Assembly (NCBI RefSeq): GCF_018446385.1
Contig: NC_056000.1
Location: forward strand, 55,150,722 to 55,214,721
DNA: 64,000 nucleotides
Source: Zingiber officinale
Lineage: Eukaryota > Streptophyta > Magnoliopsida > Zingiberales > Zingiberaceae
Direction: 5' to 3'
Positions 38,901-49,399 of this stretch are shown piece after piece (position 1 is the first letter of the stretch; every line of letters starts with the position of its first letter). The position numbers and the translations under genes are program-made. The notes below the pieces were generated by a model. It worked only from the letters and a program-made list of their open reading frames with translations. It searched no databases and had not been told where the DNA came from.

Positions 38901-41900
38901 AATCATGGGGTTTGAGAACATTGACTGAGCTTGAAGCAGAGGAGAGGCTCTCTTACTCATGCGAAAAGGTATATTGCATATGAACTCTGACAGATGACTG
39001 ACTATCAAGTATCAACAGAAATGATTGACTGCTGGTTTAATTTTCAGTTCAACTCAACTCAAATTTACTTGAGAAGTATTATTCTATCAATCTTTGTCAC
39101 GACCCAGATGGGTCTTCATGGTCATTGGTATAACATGGCTCCCTTGATGATTATTACACAATCTCTTGATTACTTGCTAACCCAGCAACAACCAAACCAC
39201 AAGTATACAAATCACAAGAAATTCATTTAATAGTTTACATCCACATATACTAAACCATGTTATGAAAAGCTACCACGCAAAACTTAACTGCATAGAAATA
39301 TTCAAGGCTTAGAATTTTTAGTCATGCTAAAGTTTCAGTTTATGACTAAAACAATATAGTTTCGAACTATATGTGCCATGCAGATAAAGTTTCAATGATT
39401 TTTAAAATATAAAATATATTAATTCTTTTTTCTGGATCCTGGAAACAACCTCTTGCAAAAAGTAAGGTAAGGTTGCGTATAATGGATCCTTCCCCGGACC
39501 CCGCATAGCGGGAGCTTCATGCATGGGGCTGCCCTTTATTAATTCTTTTTTCTACTTTTCCTAAGAATCCATCTCCTACATCTTTAAAGAGGTACCTAGT
39601 CTTTTGTTTATTGGAGGGAAAACAAATTAACAGGGAAACAAAAGAAAAGGGGAAGGAATTAACTATAATGAACAAATAAATAAAATGAACGTTGTTGGTT
39701 TGGCTTGCAGCCACCTCACGATCTCACATCATTGTGAGGTTGTGTCAGCCTCGCAACTATGTCAGTGCCGGTGTCACTGTCGATCGTCAGGCAAAAGTAA
39801 ATTAAAGAAAACACTTGATGTTGGCAAGTGGATCTAATGCAACCAATTGGGAGGCGTTTGACAACAGATCAGAGGGGTGTGGGGAACATTGTTGTAGGTC
39901 ATAGAGGTTAGAAGAACTGCAATCATTGTAGACAATTGAAAGAGAGTGGTGCAAGTGCGATCATTTAGAGTGCCCATAGTGGAGAGTTGGAGCAACGTAT
40001 GGAATTAGTGGTAGAGTATACGGGGAAGTGGAAGGTGAACATACAACTGCTGATGGACAACAGAAATACAACCTAGATGGAAGTGGAAAGTTGATGGTGA
40101 TATAGGAGAATGACAGAATCGAATATTGAATAGGAAACTTGGCTTCAATTTCAAATTTATGTAGCACCAAAATTGCATCAAGCCTCACACACAAAGATTA
40201 ATGAAGAAGGGAGAACAATCTCACATGGATAAGAAAGATCTCACACAAAGATTAATGAAAATGAAATTTTATTAACTGAAACATCATAAATACATTGCAG
40301 ATAACACTTCGTTCACAGACTTCACTCTTAAGCAACTAAGAAATAAATCAAAACTAAATTAGAAACACAAATCTAACTAGACTCCTATCAAAACTTTGTA
40401 GCTTCTATTAACAACATACCAACACTAAATTAAAATAATTACCAATTTTATCACTTCCTCAAAAATGACTACCGATCAAATGAAAATTGATTTTAAAGTT
40501 TGGATGGGTTAGCATTACAGGGAGTGCGCACAATCTTTATAATCATATAGTTCTTAAGGAATATGCTGGTGCATATAATTTGAATTGTAATGCAATAGTA
40601 ATGTAGTAGTATAAAAGCTAATATCTCGTATATTTCATTATGATTCAATTGATTCTTTGCCCTTTAGTTATTATTTTAAAAGATTGATCCCACTTGTCTT
40701 TTATCTCACATATATCTCTTTCTGCAGCTTATTATCCTGGAAACAAGTCTAATCACTTATAGAGATGTAACTTGCTCATGACAATTACAGGGACCCACAA
40801 GAGATGAAGTCATTGCAAAATTGAGAGATGCTTTTATAAAGATTGTTCAAGAATACAAGGTTTATACTGATGAGGAAAGAAAGAAGGTATGTTAGGCCTA
40901 ACTTACCCCAATGGTGAAATTTCAATTCTACATAGATTTACTGGACTGATATACATACATCAATTCATTAGGTTGTAGCTGCTGGTGGTCTTCATGTGGT
41001 AGGAACAGAGCGTCATGAATCCCGTAGAATTGACAATCAGGTATAGGTAATCATGATACCTACAGTTAGGTTCTTTATTACTCGACCTCGATACACATCT
41101 TCAGTTGTTTGTATACAGAAACATGCTTGTTTAGTTATTGAGTGCAAAATGGCAATGCGTATGTATATGCATCGAGACTTTAACAAGGCTGCTTCATTGA
41201 CATGTCTTTTTTACCCTTCATGGATGTACATTATCCAAAATTTGTATTGACATTCTTTGTAACTGGCTGTAAATGATCGATTTGTATTACACGCATGTGA
41301 CTTCAATCAATCAACTTGGTAGAAGCTTATTGCCATGTATAGCATTAGTCCATTCTCAATCCTGATATAGTTTGTCATCCAGCTTTTGTGAATTTATCCG
41401 GTTACCTTATTGTCATGTATCATAACATTTCTTTTTGCAATGTTGGTGCCGCTTGTTGTCGAGTTTTTGCATGCTTATACCAAACTCATCGTCTTAGTTA
41501 TGATCCTCAAATCTAAACTTGATTTTATGAGCATGTTTTAGTATTTGAATTTATAGTTTACTTGAACTGAGGACATGGCCATGTCCAGCAATCACTATTG
41601 ATATTACAAGATGCAATTCCTTTCTTTTATTAGTTTGACTGAATTCTTGTGCTGTTTCTCATATTAATTCAGTATCATCTGCATAATAACATAACAGATT
41701 TTCATTCATTATCTAGTTGAAGGGGAACCTTGGCACAACGGTAAAGTTGTTGCTTTGTGACCTAAAGGTCACGGGTTCGAATCTTGGAAATAGCCTCCTG
41801 TAAAAAAAAAAAAACAGGATAAGACTGCGTACAATGGATCCTTCCTCGGGACCCCGCATGGCGGGAGCTTTGTGCATCGGGCTGGCCTTTTATCTAGTTG

Positions 41901-44648
41901 AAGTAATTTATATTTATTGGCAATGAATCTTTTTTTATATAATTTCCTTGTCATTGTATCCCACAGCTTCGAGGGCGAAGTGGAAGACAAGGTGATCCAG
42001 GAAGTTCTCGATTTTTCCTGAGCCTTGAAGATAATCTGTTTAGGGTATTTGGTGGAGACAGGATACAGGTGCTACCTTGTTCCTTATTTATTATCTTCCT
42101 AATCTCCAAATGTTTAGTTAGCGAAGTAGATTGCTGCTGTATTCATGGGAGGAGGACAAGGGACCGCAAGTAGCAGTCATGACAAGACAGAGCCAAAGAT
42201 CATGATGACATTAAAATTAATAAAGGCAACATGAAGGAGAGAAGTGATAAAAGGGACAAAATATCAACAGTTTTAGATGAAGGATATGCGACCTCTCCTA
42301 TACGATGTAGTCACAAAAGGGGTGTAGATCTCTGCAACATTCCCTGTCAGACATAGGCATAGAAAAGGTAGAATCTGTCCCGGGGCAAGCGACACAACCA
42401 AATATCAACTCTCCCTTTTTATCGTGCAATAAAACCATGAGAACCAACTACATCACTATGGATATTTGGAAGTTAATGAAGGGGAATGAGCTAGTCTCTA
42501 CGTAGAGACAATCAATAACAATTACTCGATATTTTCTTAGATTGAGTCATAAAATTGTATCATGGATGTAATATTATACCACAACAACTAAGCCTTATTC
42601 CAGTAAGTTGGGTAAAACAATAAAAAAAAAATATAAGAATTTCATACAATTTCATTCTTAGGTTTGGGTCGCCTTTAATGAAATATGTTTCTCTTTCACC
42701 AACATAGGCATGCAAGGTTTGACTAGTCCTCCCAACCATCAGAAGACTCCCTTCTTCGTTTCCCTTTTGATATAGTGCCTATAATCTCCATCTCAAAGCT
42801 AGTCACTTATAACAATCACCCATGCATGAAGCCTTTATCTGGCAAATCAAAGTATCCATTAGAAAAAGTGAAATTAAGAGATTGAGATTGCAAAAGGAGA
42901 ATCATCGCAAGTTGAGCGACCGCCACTGTGAGTTGTTAACTTGATACTTGATGGTATATTGCATCTCTTTATAAACCATCAGATGAAGGAAACCACATCC
43001 AATTGAGCCAATAATGAAATTGTCTAGATCTGTCTATGAATTACATCCCTTGTCATTCCTATTGCACTTACCCTGCTAATCATGATAAATGCATTGCTTC
43101 CATGTTTAAATATGCTAAGGTGATATATTCACTGCAATAATGGGATGCTAATTCAATTTTATGGTTGGTTGTCTGCTTGCTAGTTGAGACAATCTAGAAC
43201 TACAATAGTATCCTCAAACTTATTGGATATATGTATTGTCATTTATCTTCATATATTTGTGTAGATAGTAACAATATGGAAACTTTCTTAAGCATCATTT
43301 ACATGGAAAGTGTAGGGCTTAATGCGAGCCTTTAGGGTTGAAGACCTACCAATTGAATCCAAAATGCTGACGAAGGCACTTGATGAGGCCCAACGGAAAG
43401 TTGAGAATTACTTCTTTGATATCCGGAAACAATTATTCGAGTATGATGAGGTGCTGAACAGCCAAAGAGATCGTGTTTATGCCGAAAGGAGGAGGGCACT
43501 TGTATCTGATACCCTACAGTCACTCATTGTTGAATATGCTGAATTGACAATGGATGACATCTTAGAGGTAAATTTTATATCAAATCAAGGCACACCATTG
43601 TATTTGTTTTTTCTTCTTAGTTAGGCTTGATATATGCAGAATTATGAAATCATTTTTCCAAGATGTATTGTCTTATGTATGTATTGTGATTTTTATGTTT
43701 GCTATTATCATAGACATTTTTAATGTTTAGGCAAATATTCCTCCTGAAACCCCAAAAGAAAGTTGGGATCTTGAACAACTGATTGCAAAAGTTCAACAGT
43801 AAGATATTCTCAAACTGTAGCTATAGATTTGTCAAGTGATGCCTTCATTGTATTTTTGCAACCTTTTTCTTTGCTGTGCCGGATTCTTACATTGTTTTAT
43901 TGGCAGATACTGTTATCTTTTAAATGATATGACACCTGAGTTGGTGGTGAGTAAATGCTCAAACTATGAGGAGTTGCGGGAGTATCTCCGGTATCGAGGA
44001 CGTGAAGCATACTTCCAAAAGATGGTCTGTGACTTGGATCCATTCTTTAATTGCATACATGATATTTTTGTACTTAAGCTACTCGTATTATTTCTTTGGG
44101 AAAATGAAGAAAAACTCATTTTTCTATTTTACCCAACTGGCTAAACCACCGTATAGTCTCATAGTGCTTAAACATTTTAGGATGTAGTCGAGAAACAAGC
44201 ACCAGGGTTGATGAAAGAAGCAGAGAGGTTCTTGATCTTAACCAACATTGACAGACTATGGAAAGAGCATCTCCAAGCTATCAAATTTGTCCAACAGGCT
44301 GTTGGCTTAAGGGGATATGCCCAACGAGATCCCCTCATTGAGTATAAACTTGAAGGATATAATCTCTTCCTAGAAATGATGGCACAAATCCGCAGAAATG
44401 TCATTTATTCTATCTACCAGGTTCTTAAACATTTTATTATGTTTGAGCCAACCAACTCAATAAGAAGCAAACCTTGAATTATATTATTCCTTGGTCTTTG
44501 TTGATTTATGTCCTATGTTTTTCACTTACAGTTTCGGCCAATCTTGAAGAAGAGCGAGCAACTGGGTGATAGTTCGAAGAGGAAAGACTCGAAAAGGAAA
44601 GGGGCTGATGACACCAACCCCATCGGAGCTGCACAGGCTACTTCATAA
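19859..44648 (+). CDS. SECA1: Chloroplast SecA1, preprotein translocase ATPase
   Basis: This is the motor ATPase that drives unfolded proteins through the thylakoid Sec (SecYE) channel from the stroma. I resolved 20 GT-AG exons: 19859-20236, 21320-21392, 23743-23949, 30916-31019, 31153-31332, 31453-31671, 32493-32606, 32923-33036, 35462-35629, 36732-36907, 38683-38749, 38822-38968, 40791-40886, 40972-41040, 41967-42068, 43316-43567, 43731-43798, 43907-44024, 44181-44420, 44532-44648. Phases agree throughout, giving 3009 bases and 1002 residues, close to other plant SecA1. The first 60 or so residues are Ser/Arg-rich, like a transit peptide. Walker A GEGKT is at 166-170, Walker B DEVD at 270-273, [10 protein letters not shown] at 548-557, and the arginine-finger stretch [10 protein letters not shown] at 707-716. 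The bacterial C-terminal zinc motif is absent, as usual in plastids; the tail is Lys-rich. No stop or frameshift interrupts the exons. Confidence 0.96.
20237..21319 (+). other. SECA1 intron 1
   Basis: This 1083-base AT-rich intron runs from GTAAGG to TTGACAG. It holds a (GT)n run at 20461-20482 and a (TA)n run at 20919-20972. No coding sequence or transposon was recognised; ORFs such as 20868-21053 are microsatellite translations. Confidence 0.85.
20919..20972. repeat. (TA)n microsatellite in SECA1 intron 1
   Basis: An uninterrupted alternating TA run of about 27 units. Confidence 0.95.
22065..22233 (+). mobile_element. tRNA-derived SINE (Au-like), full length, intron 2
   Basis: This 169-base element begins GAAGGGGAGCC. 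It has a pol III A-box-like TGGCGCAACGGT, a B-box-like GGTCACGGCTTCGAATCC, then AGCCTCTTGCA, GGGACCCCACATGGCGGGAG and GGGCTGTG with a T-rich end. These are the marks of the Au SINE family of flowering plants. A perfect 18-base target duplication, ATATAGAGATAGTTATCT, flanks it at 22047-22064 and 22234-22251. It lies in sense orientation in SECA1 intron 2. Confidence 0.92.
22588..22650 (+). mobile_element. probable decayed SINE tail, intron 2
   Basis: The stretch GGCCTTCCCTGGGATTTTGT...GACGGGAGTTTTATGCACCG...GCCTTTTTT aligns by eye with the 3' third of the SINE at 22065-22233 (CCCGGGACCCCACATGGCGGGAGCTTCGTGCACCG region). It carries several substitutions and a T tail. No head or target duplication was found, so the call rests on the tail alone. 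Confidence 0.5.
23185..23232. repeat. (GTGTTG)n minisatellite in SECA1 intron 2
   Basis: About seven GTGTTG hexamers with two variants (GTGTTC, GTATTG), starting near 23185. It explains the repetitive Val-Leu and Thr-Asn frames around it. Confidence 0.9.
24854..26212 (-). mobile_element. SIRE-like copia 3' LTR in SECA1 intron 3
   Basis: This 1359-base LTR has plus-strand ends TGTAGGATCG...GCACCAACA. Immediately to the right, ATCTCCCCCTTTTTGATT is the reverse complement of the SIRE-type polypurine tract. So on the minus strand this is tract then LTR, a 3' LTR. A G-homopolymer at 24882-24892 and CTAGGGTTACC and GCTAGGACTTTT minisatellites (25930-26110) lie inside. ORFs at 25001-25956 have no domain match that I recognise. 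Confidence 0.85.
26213..28340 (-). mobile_element. AT-rich spacer of intron-3 retroelement, no pol
   Basis: About 2.1 kb of very AT-rich, low-complexity sequence lies between the polypurine tract and gag. From about 27440 to 27900 it is dominated by GAAATTAATTAA-like and AAAGTTAATT words. None of protease, integrase, reverse transcriptase or RNase H is visible in any frame, although a SIRE element should carry them here. The 28120-28210 stretch resembles one near 6540-6660, with a shared GGTCTTCTTGGGTATGGGA-like motif. Confidence 0.6.
28380..29968 (-). pseudogene. SIRE-like gag with in-frame stops, SECA1 intron 3
   Basis: Starting at ATG 29968 ([20 protein letters not shown]), one minus-strand frame carries the copia gag core (29890-29009). 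It then has an acidic linker, a Lys-rich region with the zinc knuckle [11 protein letters not shown], and a coiled-coil-like segment ending [16 protein letters not shown] (28804-28565). Further on it matches the SIRE linker ([18 protein letters not shown]). The frame is held for about 1.6 kb but broken by stops at 29902-29900, about 29011, just after LILEK (about 28565) and after QY (about 28413). The first cysteine of the knuckle is replaced by tyrosine (YYGC). It is clearly dead, and the 5' LTR and primer-binding site are missing beyond about 29990. Confidence 0.85.
32656..32882. mobile_element. MITE-like TIR element in SECA1 intron 7
   Basis: About 226 bases have inverted ends: left GGGGGCGTTTGGTACGCGCA and right (reverse complement) AAGGGTGCGTTTGGTTTGCA, followed inward by a shared CATTTTCATTTTCTGGAAAA and CGCGCGTTTT. 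The sequence ACTTTT stands on both sides (32651-32656 and 32883-32888) and could be part of an 8-base hAT-type duplication (ACTTTTAG/ACTTTTCA). It contains no coding sequence. It ends 40 bases before the exon 8 acceptor and makes up most of the 316-base intron. Confidence 0.8.
33037..35461 (+). other. SECA1 intron 8 with an unclassified GC-rich block
   Basis: This 2425-base intron is mostly AT-rich, but 34440-34800 is GC-rich with imperfect repeats of words such as GGTCGCAGGGTTGCA and CCTCTGCTGCGG. A stretch before it (34080-34160, CGGTACTGTATTGTGCTGTGCC type) reads like part of a dispersed repeat. A 34-base unit around AAGTTAATATTGTATTAAAT is repeated at 34810-34900. The overlapping ORFs at 34405-34791 have no domain I recognise and look like repeat translations. 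Confidence 0.5.
36908..38682 (+). other. SECA1 intron 10 with LTR-like insertion
   Basis: This 1775-base intron carries an insertion of about 1.3 kb, roughly 37101-38378. On the minus strand it opens TGTGAATGAGACTTTAGTCCCACATTGG-like, a head seen in plant copia LTRs. It has a TATA-like CTCCTATATAAGG near 37985 and ends in GC-rich repeats. ACAAT occurs at 37096-37100 and 38376-38380 and may be a target duplication, but the TG...CA ends do not fall exactly there. The element type stays uncertain. Confidence 0.5.
37240..37640. repeat. GGTCGGTC simple repeat and CAGGTCT minisatellite
   Basis: From about 37240 to 37470 the sequence is built from GGTCGGTCGGTC with GGTCGGGTC variants. From about 37490 to 37640 a longer unit, GACCAGGTCTGTTTAGAGCAG, repeats about four times. 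The Gly-Arg-Ser frame at 37186-37536 is a translation of this repeat, not a gene. Confidence 0.9.
38969..40790 (+). other. SECA1 intron 12
   Basis: This 1822-base intron is AT-rich with one truncated SINE (39434-39537). No other element or conserved coding frame was recognised; the ORFs at 39517-40194 are not conserved-looking. Confidence 0.8.
39434..39537 (+). mobile_element. 5'-truncated Au-like SINE, intron 12
   Basis: This 104-base copy starts at GGATCCTGGAAACAACCTCTT, lacks the A-box region and keeps GGACCCCGCATAGCGGGAGC and GGGGCTGCCC. A perfect 16-base target duplication, ATTAATTCTTTTTTCT, flanks it at 39418-39433 and 39538-39553. The truncation therefore happened at insertion, not by later deletion. 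Sense orientation in SECA1. Confidence 0.92.
41723..41891 (+). mobile_element. Au-like SINE, full length, intron 14
   Basis: This 169-base copy has the A-box-like TGGCACAACGGT, the B-box-like GGTCACGGGTTCGAATC, an internal A run and GGACCCCGCATGGCGGGAGC near the end. The target duplication ATCTAGTTGAAG flanks it at 41711-41722 and 41892-41903. Same orientation as SECA1 and as the other two copies. Confidence 0.92.
42069..43315 (+). other. SECA1 intron 15
   Basis: This 1247-base AT-rich intron holds no open frame, transposon end or repeat array that I recognise. It lies between the [10 protein letters not shown] exon and the exon encoding [16 protein letters not shown]. Confidence 0.75.
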
Positions 44649-46436
44649 ATTGTCAATTCAAAAGATATCGGGGATATCTAAATCAAGATCTAGTCAATAG
44701 GGGAAGAGTTTTCTTTTCTTTTCTTTTTTCCTGTGTTGTATCATAAATTATTCACGGTTAGAGTACTTAATGAACAATAGAATATCAGTACAAAAAAAAA
44801 AAAAATGCAAATGCCTCTTCTATGTAAAGCCTGCCATTGGAGATTCTATCTACCACTCTCTGAAAGCATTCCCGAATTCAAGGTTGGTTTTAAGTTTCTA
44901 TTGCAACTTAGGATTCTTAAAACATTTTATTAGCGGTTTTTCATTACGTGCTTACATTTGATTTAGAAATAAAATGGTTGATTTATATAATTAGTCATTT
45001 CTTTTGCTTCGCCCCAGTGGTTGGATCAAAATCACAATGATTGAAAATGAACTCTTGAGGTAGACAGTTCCATCTCATATATTTCACTCATCAAGTAAAT
45101 TCAAGAAGCATGGTGACTGCTGATGTGGTACCCTAGGTTCATCAGTAATTTAATTATCGTAGATGTGTCTGTGTGTAAATTGAACTATGATTGTTTGGGA
45201 AGGTATTGTCTCTTACCATCACACTAAGTCCTAGGGGATTGGGATCAATGATCCTTGGGTATTGTCTCCGATGCTGATTAGTGGTTCAATAATGTTTCAG
45301 TAAAAAGTAGTTAGGTTGAGATGAGAGTTGGACTCTCCTTTAAGATGATATTGCACTTCTAAATAGTTGTGGTTCATCGTTACTGTTAATGTAAAACGAC
45401 CTTTGTCAAAGAATGGCACTTTAAATTTCATGAGATGGTGAACTATTAATGCCTTGGAACTCTTCAAGAATTAGAGAAGTGAAGAAAATTTAAGAGGAAA
45501 TTATTTTAGTTTGGTGCAAACTATAATAAAAGTTGGAAGCCTTTGTTATAGGATGAAGAAACAATGTCAAGAGTCACTAAGATGAAGTGTTCTAAGAGTT
45601 CAAAATTCAAGTGGATTTCTAGTGGCATTGTTATGAACATTGATGACCCGCCTAAAGGGGATGTAAATACTAAATAGGTGACATTTAATTTTCATCAATT
45701 CTAGCATAATAATAAACTCAGGATAAACATTAAATTATAATTGTTTTGTATGCTGATCAAAGTGATACTAATTGTAGTAGAAATAAATAAACTAAATACA
45801 TGTGCTAGCAAGATGATGCAATACGGTTCGAATCTTCTAAATCATCCCTTTAAATGAAGCAATGAGCTAAGCCTATAGAAAGATTACTAGTAAGTTGTTA
45901 GAACTCAATGTAATGATGACTTTCAGCGCACTTGGTGTAACCCTCCATTAGAAATGCCACTAGTCAAGCCACCTTTTAACCCCATGTTCATATTCTATTG
46001 TGCAGTCGTGCCACAAAGTGGTCCAATGTGACCTGAGCGATATTAGAATTTGATGTTTGGATAAAAATTTAAGTTAGAATATATCATTGTATTTGATATG
46101 TATATTTAGATTGTATAAGATTTAGAGAAATACACATGGAGAAAATGTGGCACGTCGATTGAACTCGATTACTCAAGGTCTGTAAAGATCATAGAAGGAT
46201 GGCATAGAGCATTCGAGGGACCACAAGAAGCATTAGAGTATGGCTAAGTTGATGAAGTGAATCATGAAAGAAAAAGGGACGAAGGCACAAGGAGGAGCCA
46301 AGGGTTCAGGTGAATTTAAGAGGTGTATGGCCTAGTGGAAGATGACTTCCAAGGCGCAAATACAACTCTTGTGAGTTGAGTGTTGAGAGCAAGTGTGCCT
46401 AGCAAGGGTAAATCTCAACATAGACTTGCTTAATTT
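44649..46436. other. SECA1 3' flank, no gene seen
   Basis: The first 100-150 bases are T-rich and probably the 3' untranslated region. The rest is AT-rich intergenic sequence without a conserved frame or recognised repeat. Confidence 0.5.
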
Positions 46437-46660
46437 TAGGGGTGTGTTTGGTTCAAGTTATGATACATAACCTTCGGTATGTGATTACCAAGTAATCACA
46501 TAACCAAGATTATAGGGAATGAAACATAACCATTGGTTGTTTGGTTCAATTTAGATAATCCAATAAAATCTCGTTTGTTTGGAGGTTTTAGTACATAACC
46601 TAATGTGATATTTTACCATATTACCCTTGATTTAATAATGATAATATTATATTATTAATA

Positions 46661-46662
<2 letters not shown>

Positions 46663-46739
<77 letters not shown>
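46663..46739. repeat. (TA)n microsatellite
   Basis: An uninterrupted TA run of about 38 units, inside the TIR element, followed by a diverged repeat around TTATTATTTTATGTTTTTTTAT. Confidence 0.95.
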
Positions 46740-46744
<5 letters not shown>

Positions 46745-47275
46745 TTTTTGTTTATTATTTTATGTTTTTTTATTTTTAGATAGTTTTAATTTTTTTTTAT
46801 TATTTTATGTTTTTTTATTTTTAATTAATAGTTTTATTTTTGGTTATTATTTATGTCAGCTCCAATTTTTATTTTAAAAATTTCACACTACAGGGAGGGA
46901 TCAAAGCCTTTTTTTTTTTATTCTTTCCTTATTTATTTATTTATTTTTTTACAATTTTAATGCTGAAATTTAATGAGATCGATAAAATTTTAATCCCACT
47001 CAAAAGTCGACCTCTAAAATATTCATCCTTACTTATATACTTGTTTTTTTCCTATAAATTTCATGGAGAGTCCTCATCTGGCCAGGTAGCTAGATACAAA
47101 AGAAAGGGATTGAGAGACATTTATTCTATATTATTGATGTATAGTTTACAGGATGGTACATTAAAGAGAGTATGTGAAGGAATAAAAGAATGAGAACTAA
47201 GAGGAACAACATCATGATGAAATGATTCCTACACTGCATGTTCCGGGATAGAAAAGGAAAGAGCATGAAAGAATT

Positions 47276-47447
47276 CAACCAGCTAGCTTTAGTTCAGAAT
47301 GGGTGAGAACAGTTCCTGCGAAGAAGGGATACATCAACACCTGGGCGACAACCTTAACCCGTTCAATCAGCTTTCCTGCCTCAATTGCTTTTCGAGCAAC
47401 AAAATCAGTAATGTTCGCACCACAACTCACACCAAGAAGAACACACC
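47276..47447 (-). pseudogene. carboxylesterase exon fragment (CXE11-like)
   Basis: On the minus strand, after an acceptor-like TTTTTGGAACAG, one frame reads CVLLGVSCGANITDFVARKA and then VVAQVLMYPFFAGTVLTHSE before a stop at about 47276. The nucleophile elbow GVSCGAN and the VLMYPFF segment are characteristic of plant alpha/beta-hydrolase carboxylesterases of the CXE11/16 type. Only this single exon-sized piece is present; the oxyanion motif upstream and the catalytic Asp and His downstream are absent. It lies inside the TIR element, so it is probably a captured fragment. Confidence 0.75.
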
Positions 47448-48300
47448 TGTTCCAAAAATGTCAGGTAAACCTTAGGTCAACTTATGTAAATTGATACTAA
47501 TAACACAAGCTGTAAATGGAACAAAAAATAATGATGATTTGTAATTATGATGACGACCTGTATCTCAGTCAGAGGACAATACGAGCTCTTGCAATCTCAG
47601 TCAGACTCCTGTATCTTTTTTCTTCCTTGTTTGTGGAATCATTCTACAGTTTCTATTTTCATAAGAGTGAAGCTAAACTCACTTGACCTTAAGCTACTTG
47701 ATGATGGAAAGACTGTCATCAATCTCAATTATAGATTGCAAGTGTTGTGCCCTTGACTGTTTTTGTTCTTGCAATTGATATCTTACTTGCGGAAGCTTAT
47801 TGTACATGTTTAAGTCTGTAACAAACTGATTTGATGTTGGAATAAGTGAGCAGCCATGCCAAGCTTTTGTCATTTTGTTATGAATACAGTATTTAGATCG
47901 ACAAGGAGCCAGATTTTACTGCAATGCAATGGCAAATATTATCATACAACACAAAACACATGAAATATATGTCAATTATACAATATAAAATACATGAAAA
48001 TAATGAGCTATGTATATGTATATAGAAAGAGGAGATCATCCCTGTGCAGACGGATCTAGGGAGAATAAATCATATGGGATGGCCATTTGCCTCAACCAAA
48101 CACAAATCTATTGCAATCCAATACGCCAAACTAGCTATCTCTCTATCGATGCATCATGTTTTGGTTACATATTCACCAAGGAAAAGGAAAATTATCAACT
48201 AAACAAATGAATAAAATTTATTTATGCTCAGTGTATATATATTATCATTAGCAAAAACTGCAAAAATTAAATTCAAACATTTATTTTGCCACAAGTGAAG

Positions 48301-48750
48301 TTAAACTTGACTGAAGGAATAGCCATCTTTGCTTCTGCATTCTACAACACAGGTAGGCTTGCTCATCATCTGATGATAAACTGACATAGAATTTGGTAGA
48401 GGAAGAAATGTATCGGGCAAAAGTTCTTCCTTGAGGTCTAATTTATGCATCATATATCCTGCTTCAGTAGGATGTCCATGACTTGGAAATGAATGGATTG
48501 GTGGAACAATTGGCGTACCTGCTGCTGCAATAGGATTGAATCCAGACATGGAAAGGTTGGACAAGCTTGGCTGTCCCACTGTGAAGGCCTGAGCTTCGTG
48601 TGCGCGAGAGGGAGGATCATTGCGGAGAACCGCCGCTAGGTCGCAGCGAGAGGGAAAAGCTCGTGCGTGCTCTCGAGAGGAGGAGCGGCGAAAGGCTAGG
48701 GTTTTCCTGTCGTTCGCGAGAGGAGGAGCGGCGAAAGGCTTGGGAATTGG
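48301..48750 (-). pseudogene. unrecognised gene fragment with leader-like 5' part
   Basis: A 92-codon minus-strand frame at 48579-48301 (GQPSLSNLSMSGFNPIAAAG... to a stop) is preceded at 48600-48750 by GC-rich sequence. That sequence has AACCCTAGCC and a duplicated GGAGGAGCGGCGAAAGGCT (plus strand), as in plant 5' leaders. Composition and codon use look like a real gene, with Pro/Ser/Met-rich, low-complexity protein sequence. I do not recognise the family. Its position in the TIR element suggests a second captured piece, but a small expressed gene is not excluded. Confidence 0.4.
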
Positions 48751-49399
48751 GAGGATTTGATTATATTGGAGGGGTAATATTGTCTTAAATTTTTGGTTAA
48801 CCAGGGAATCAAGGAAAACTCCAGTTTTATGGGGTTTTTTGATTCCGGGCTATATGCCCAAATTGCTGATGTGTCAGGCATATATCATAACTTAGGAATC
48901 ATCAATTACCAAAACCAAACAAGGTTTTGGTTGATAACCTTGGATGAATAACCAAGATTATCAAATATAACCCTGAACCAAACGGGCCCTAGAATTAATC
49001 GTCAAGTATCCAGTTGACTTGTAGAATAGTAGATTGACAAAGGCTACTAGTTGGCTAATCAACATCTAACAACAGTAAGAAAGCTTAATGAAAGAAGGAA
49101 TTCAAAGAGATTTAAAGTTAACGTTCCTAGATTTAATTCAAGCAATTCTTTGAGCTTTCTTGCACATATTCGAGTCTTCTTGTGAGCTTTTTTGCATTCC
49201 ATTCTAGAGCATTATAAGAGGTTTCGCCTCTTATAATTGATCAAGAAGGAGAAAAATATTGGTTGATTCAAGGATGATCCATTTGAAGAATTGGCAGGTC
49301 ATAGACTAGGAGCTATGGGCTGCTGAACCACATTACATCCTTGTGCCCTTGTGTTTGTGCTTTCTCTTCCTTTTTCAATGCATTTTTGTGTTAACCTTG

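Larger units (their letters stand above)
46437..48991. mobile_element. TIR-bounded element carrying gene fragments
   Basis: Ends are imperfect inverted repeats: left GGGGTGTGTTTGGTTCAAGT, right (reverse complement) TAGGGCCCGTTTGGTTCAGG. They share GTTTGGTTCA and an AT-rich GTTAT...ATAACC subterminal part. No exact target duplication could be fixed. Inside are a long (TA)n run, a carboxylesterase exon fragment and a GC-rich 5'-leader-like piece with a coding stretch, both on the minus strand, but no transposase frame. The layout resembles a non-autonomous element with captured gene pieces (Pack type); PIF/Harbinger or hAT could not be settled. Confidence 0.6.

Noticed and set aside
43799-43906. 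alternative CAG end for SECA1 exon 17
   Set aside because: Using the donor one base later breaks the GT rule and the phase. Ending at 43798 keeps GTAAGA and yields the conserved QQYCYLLND.
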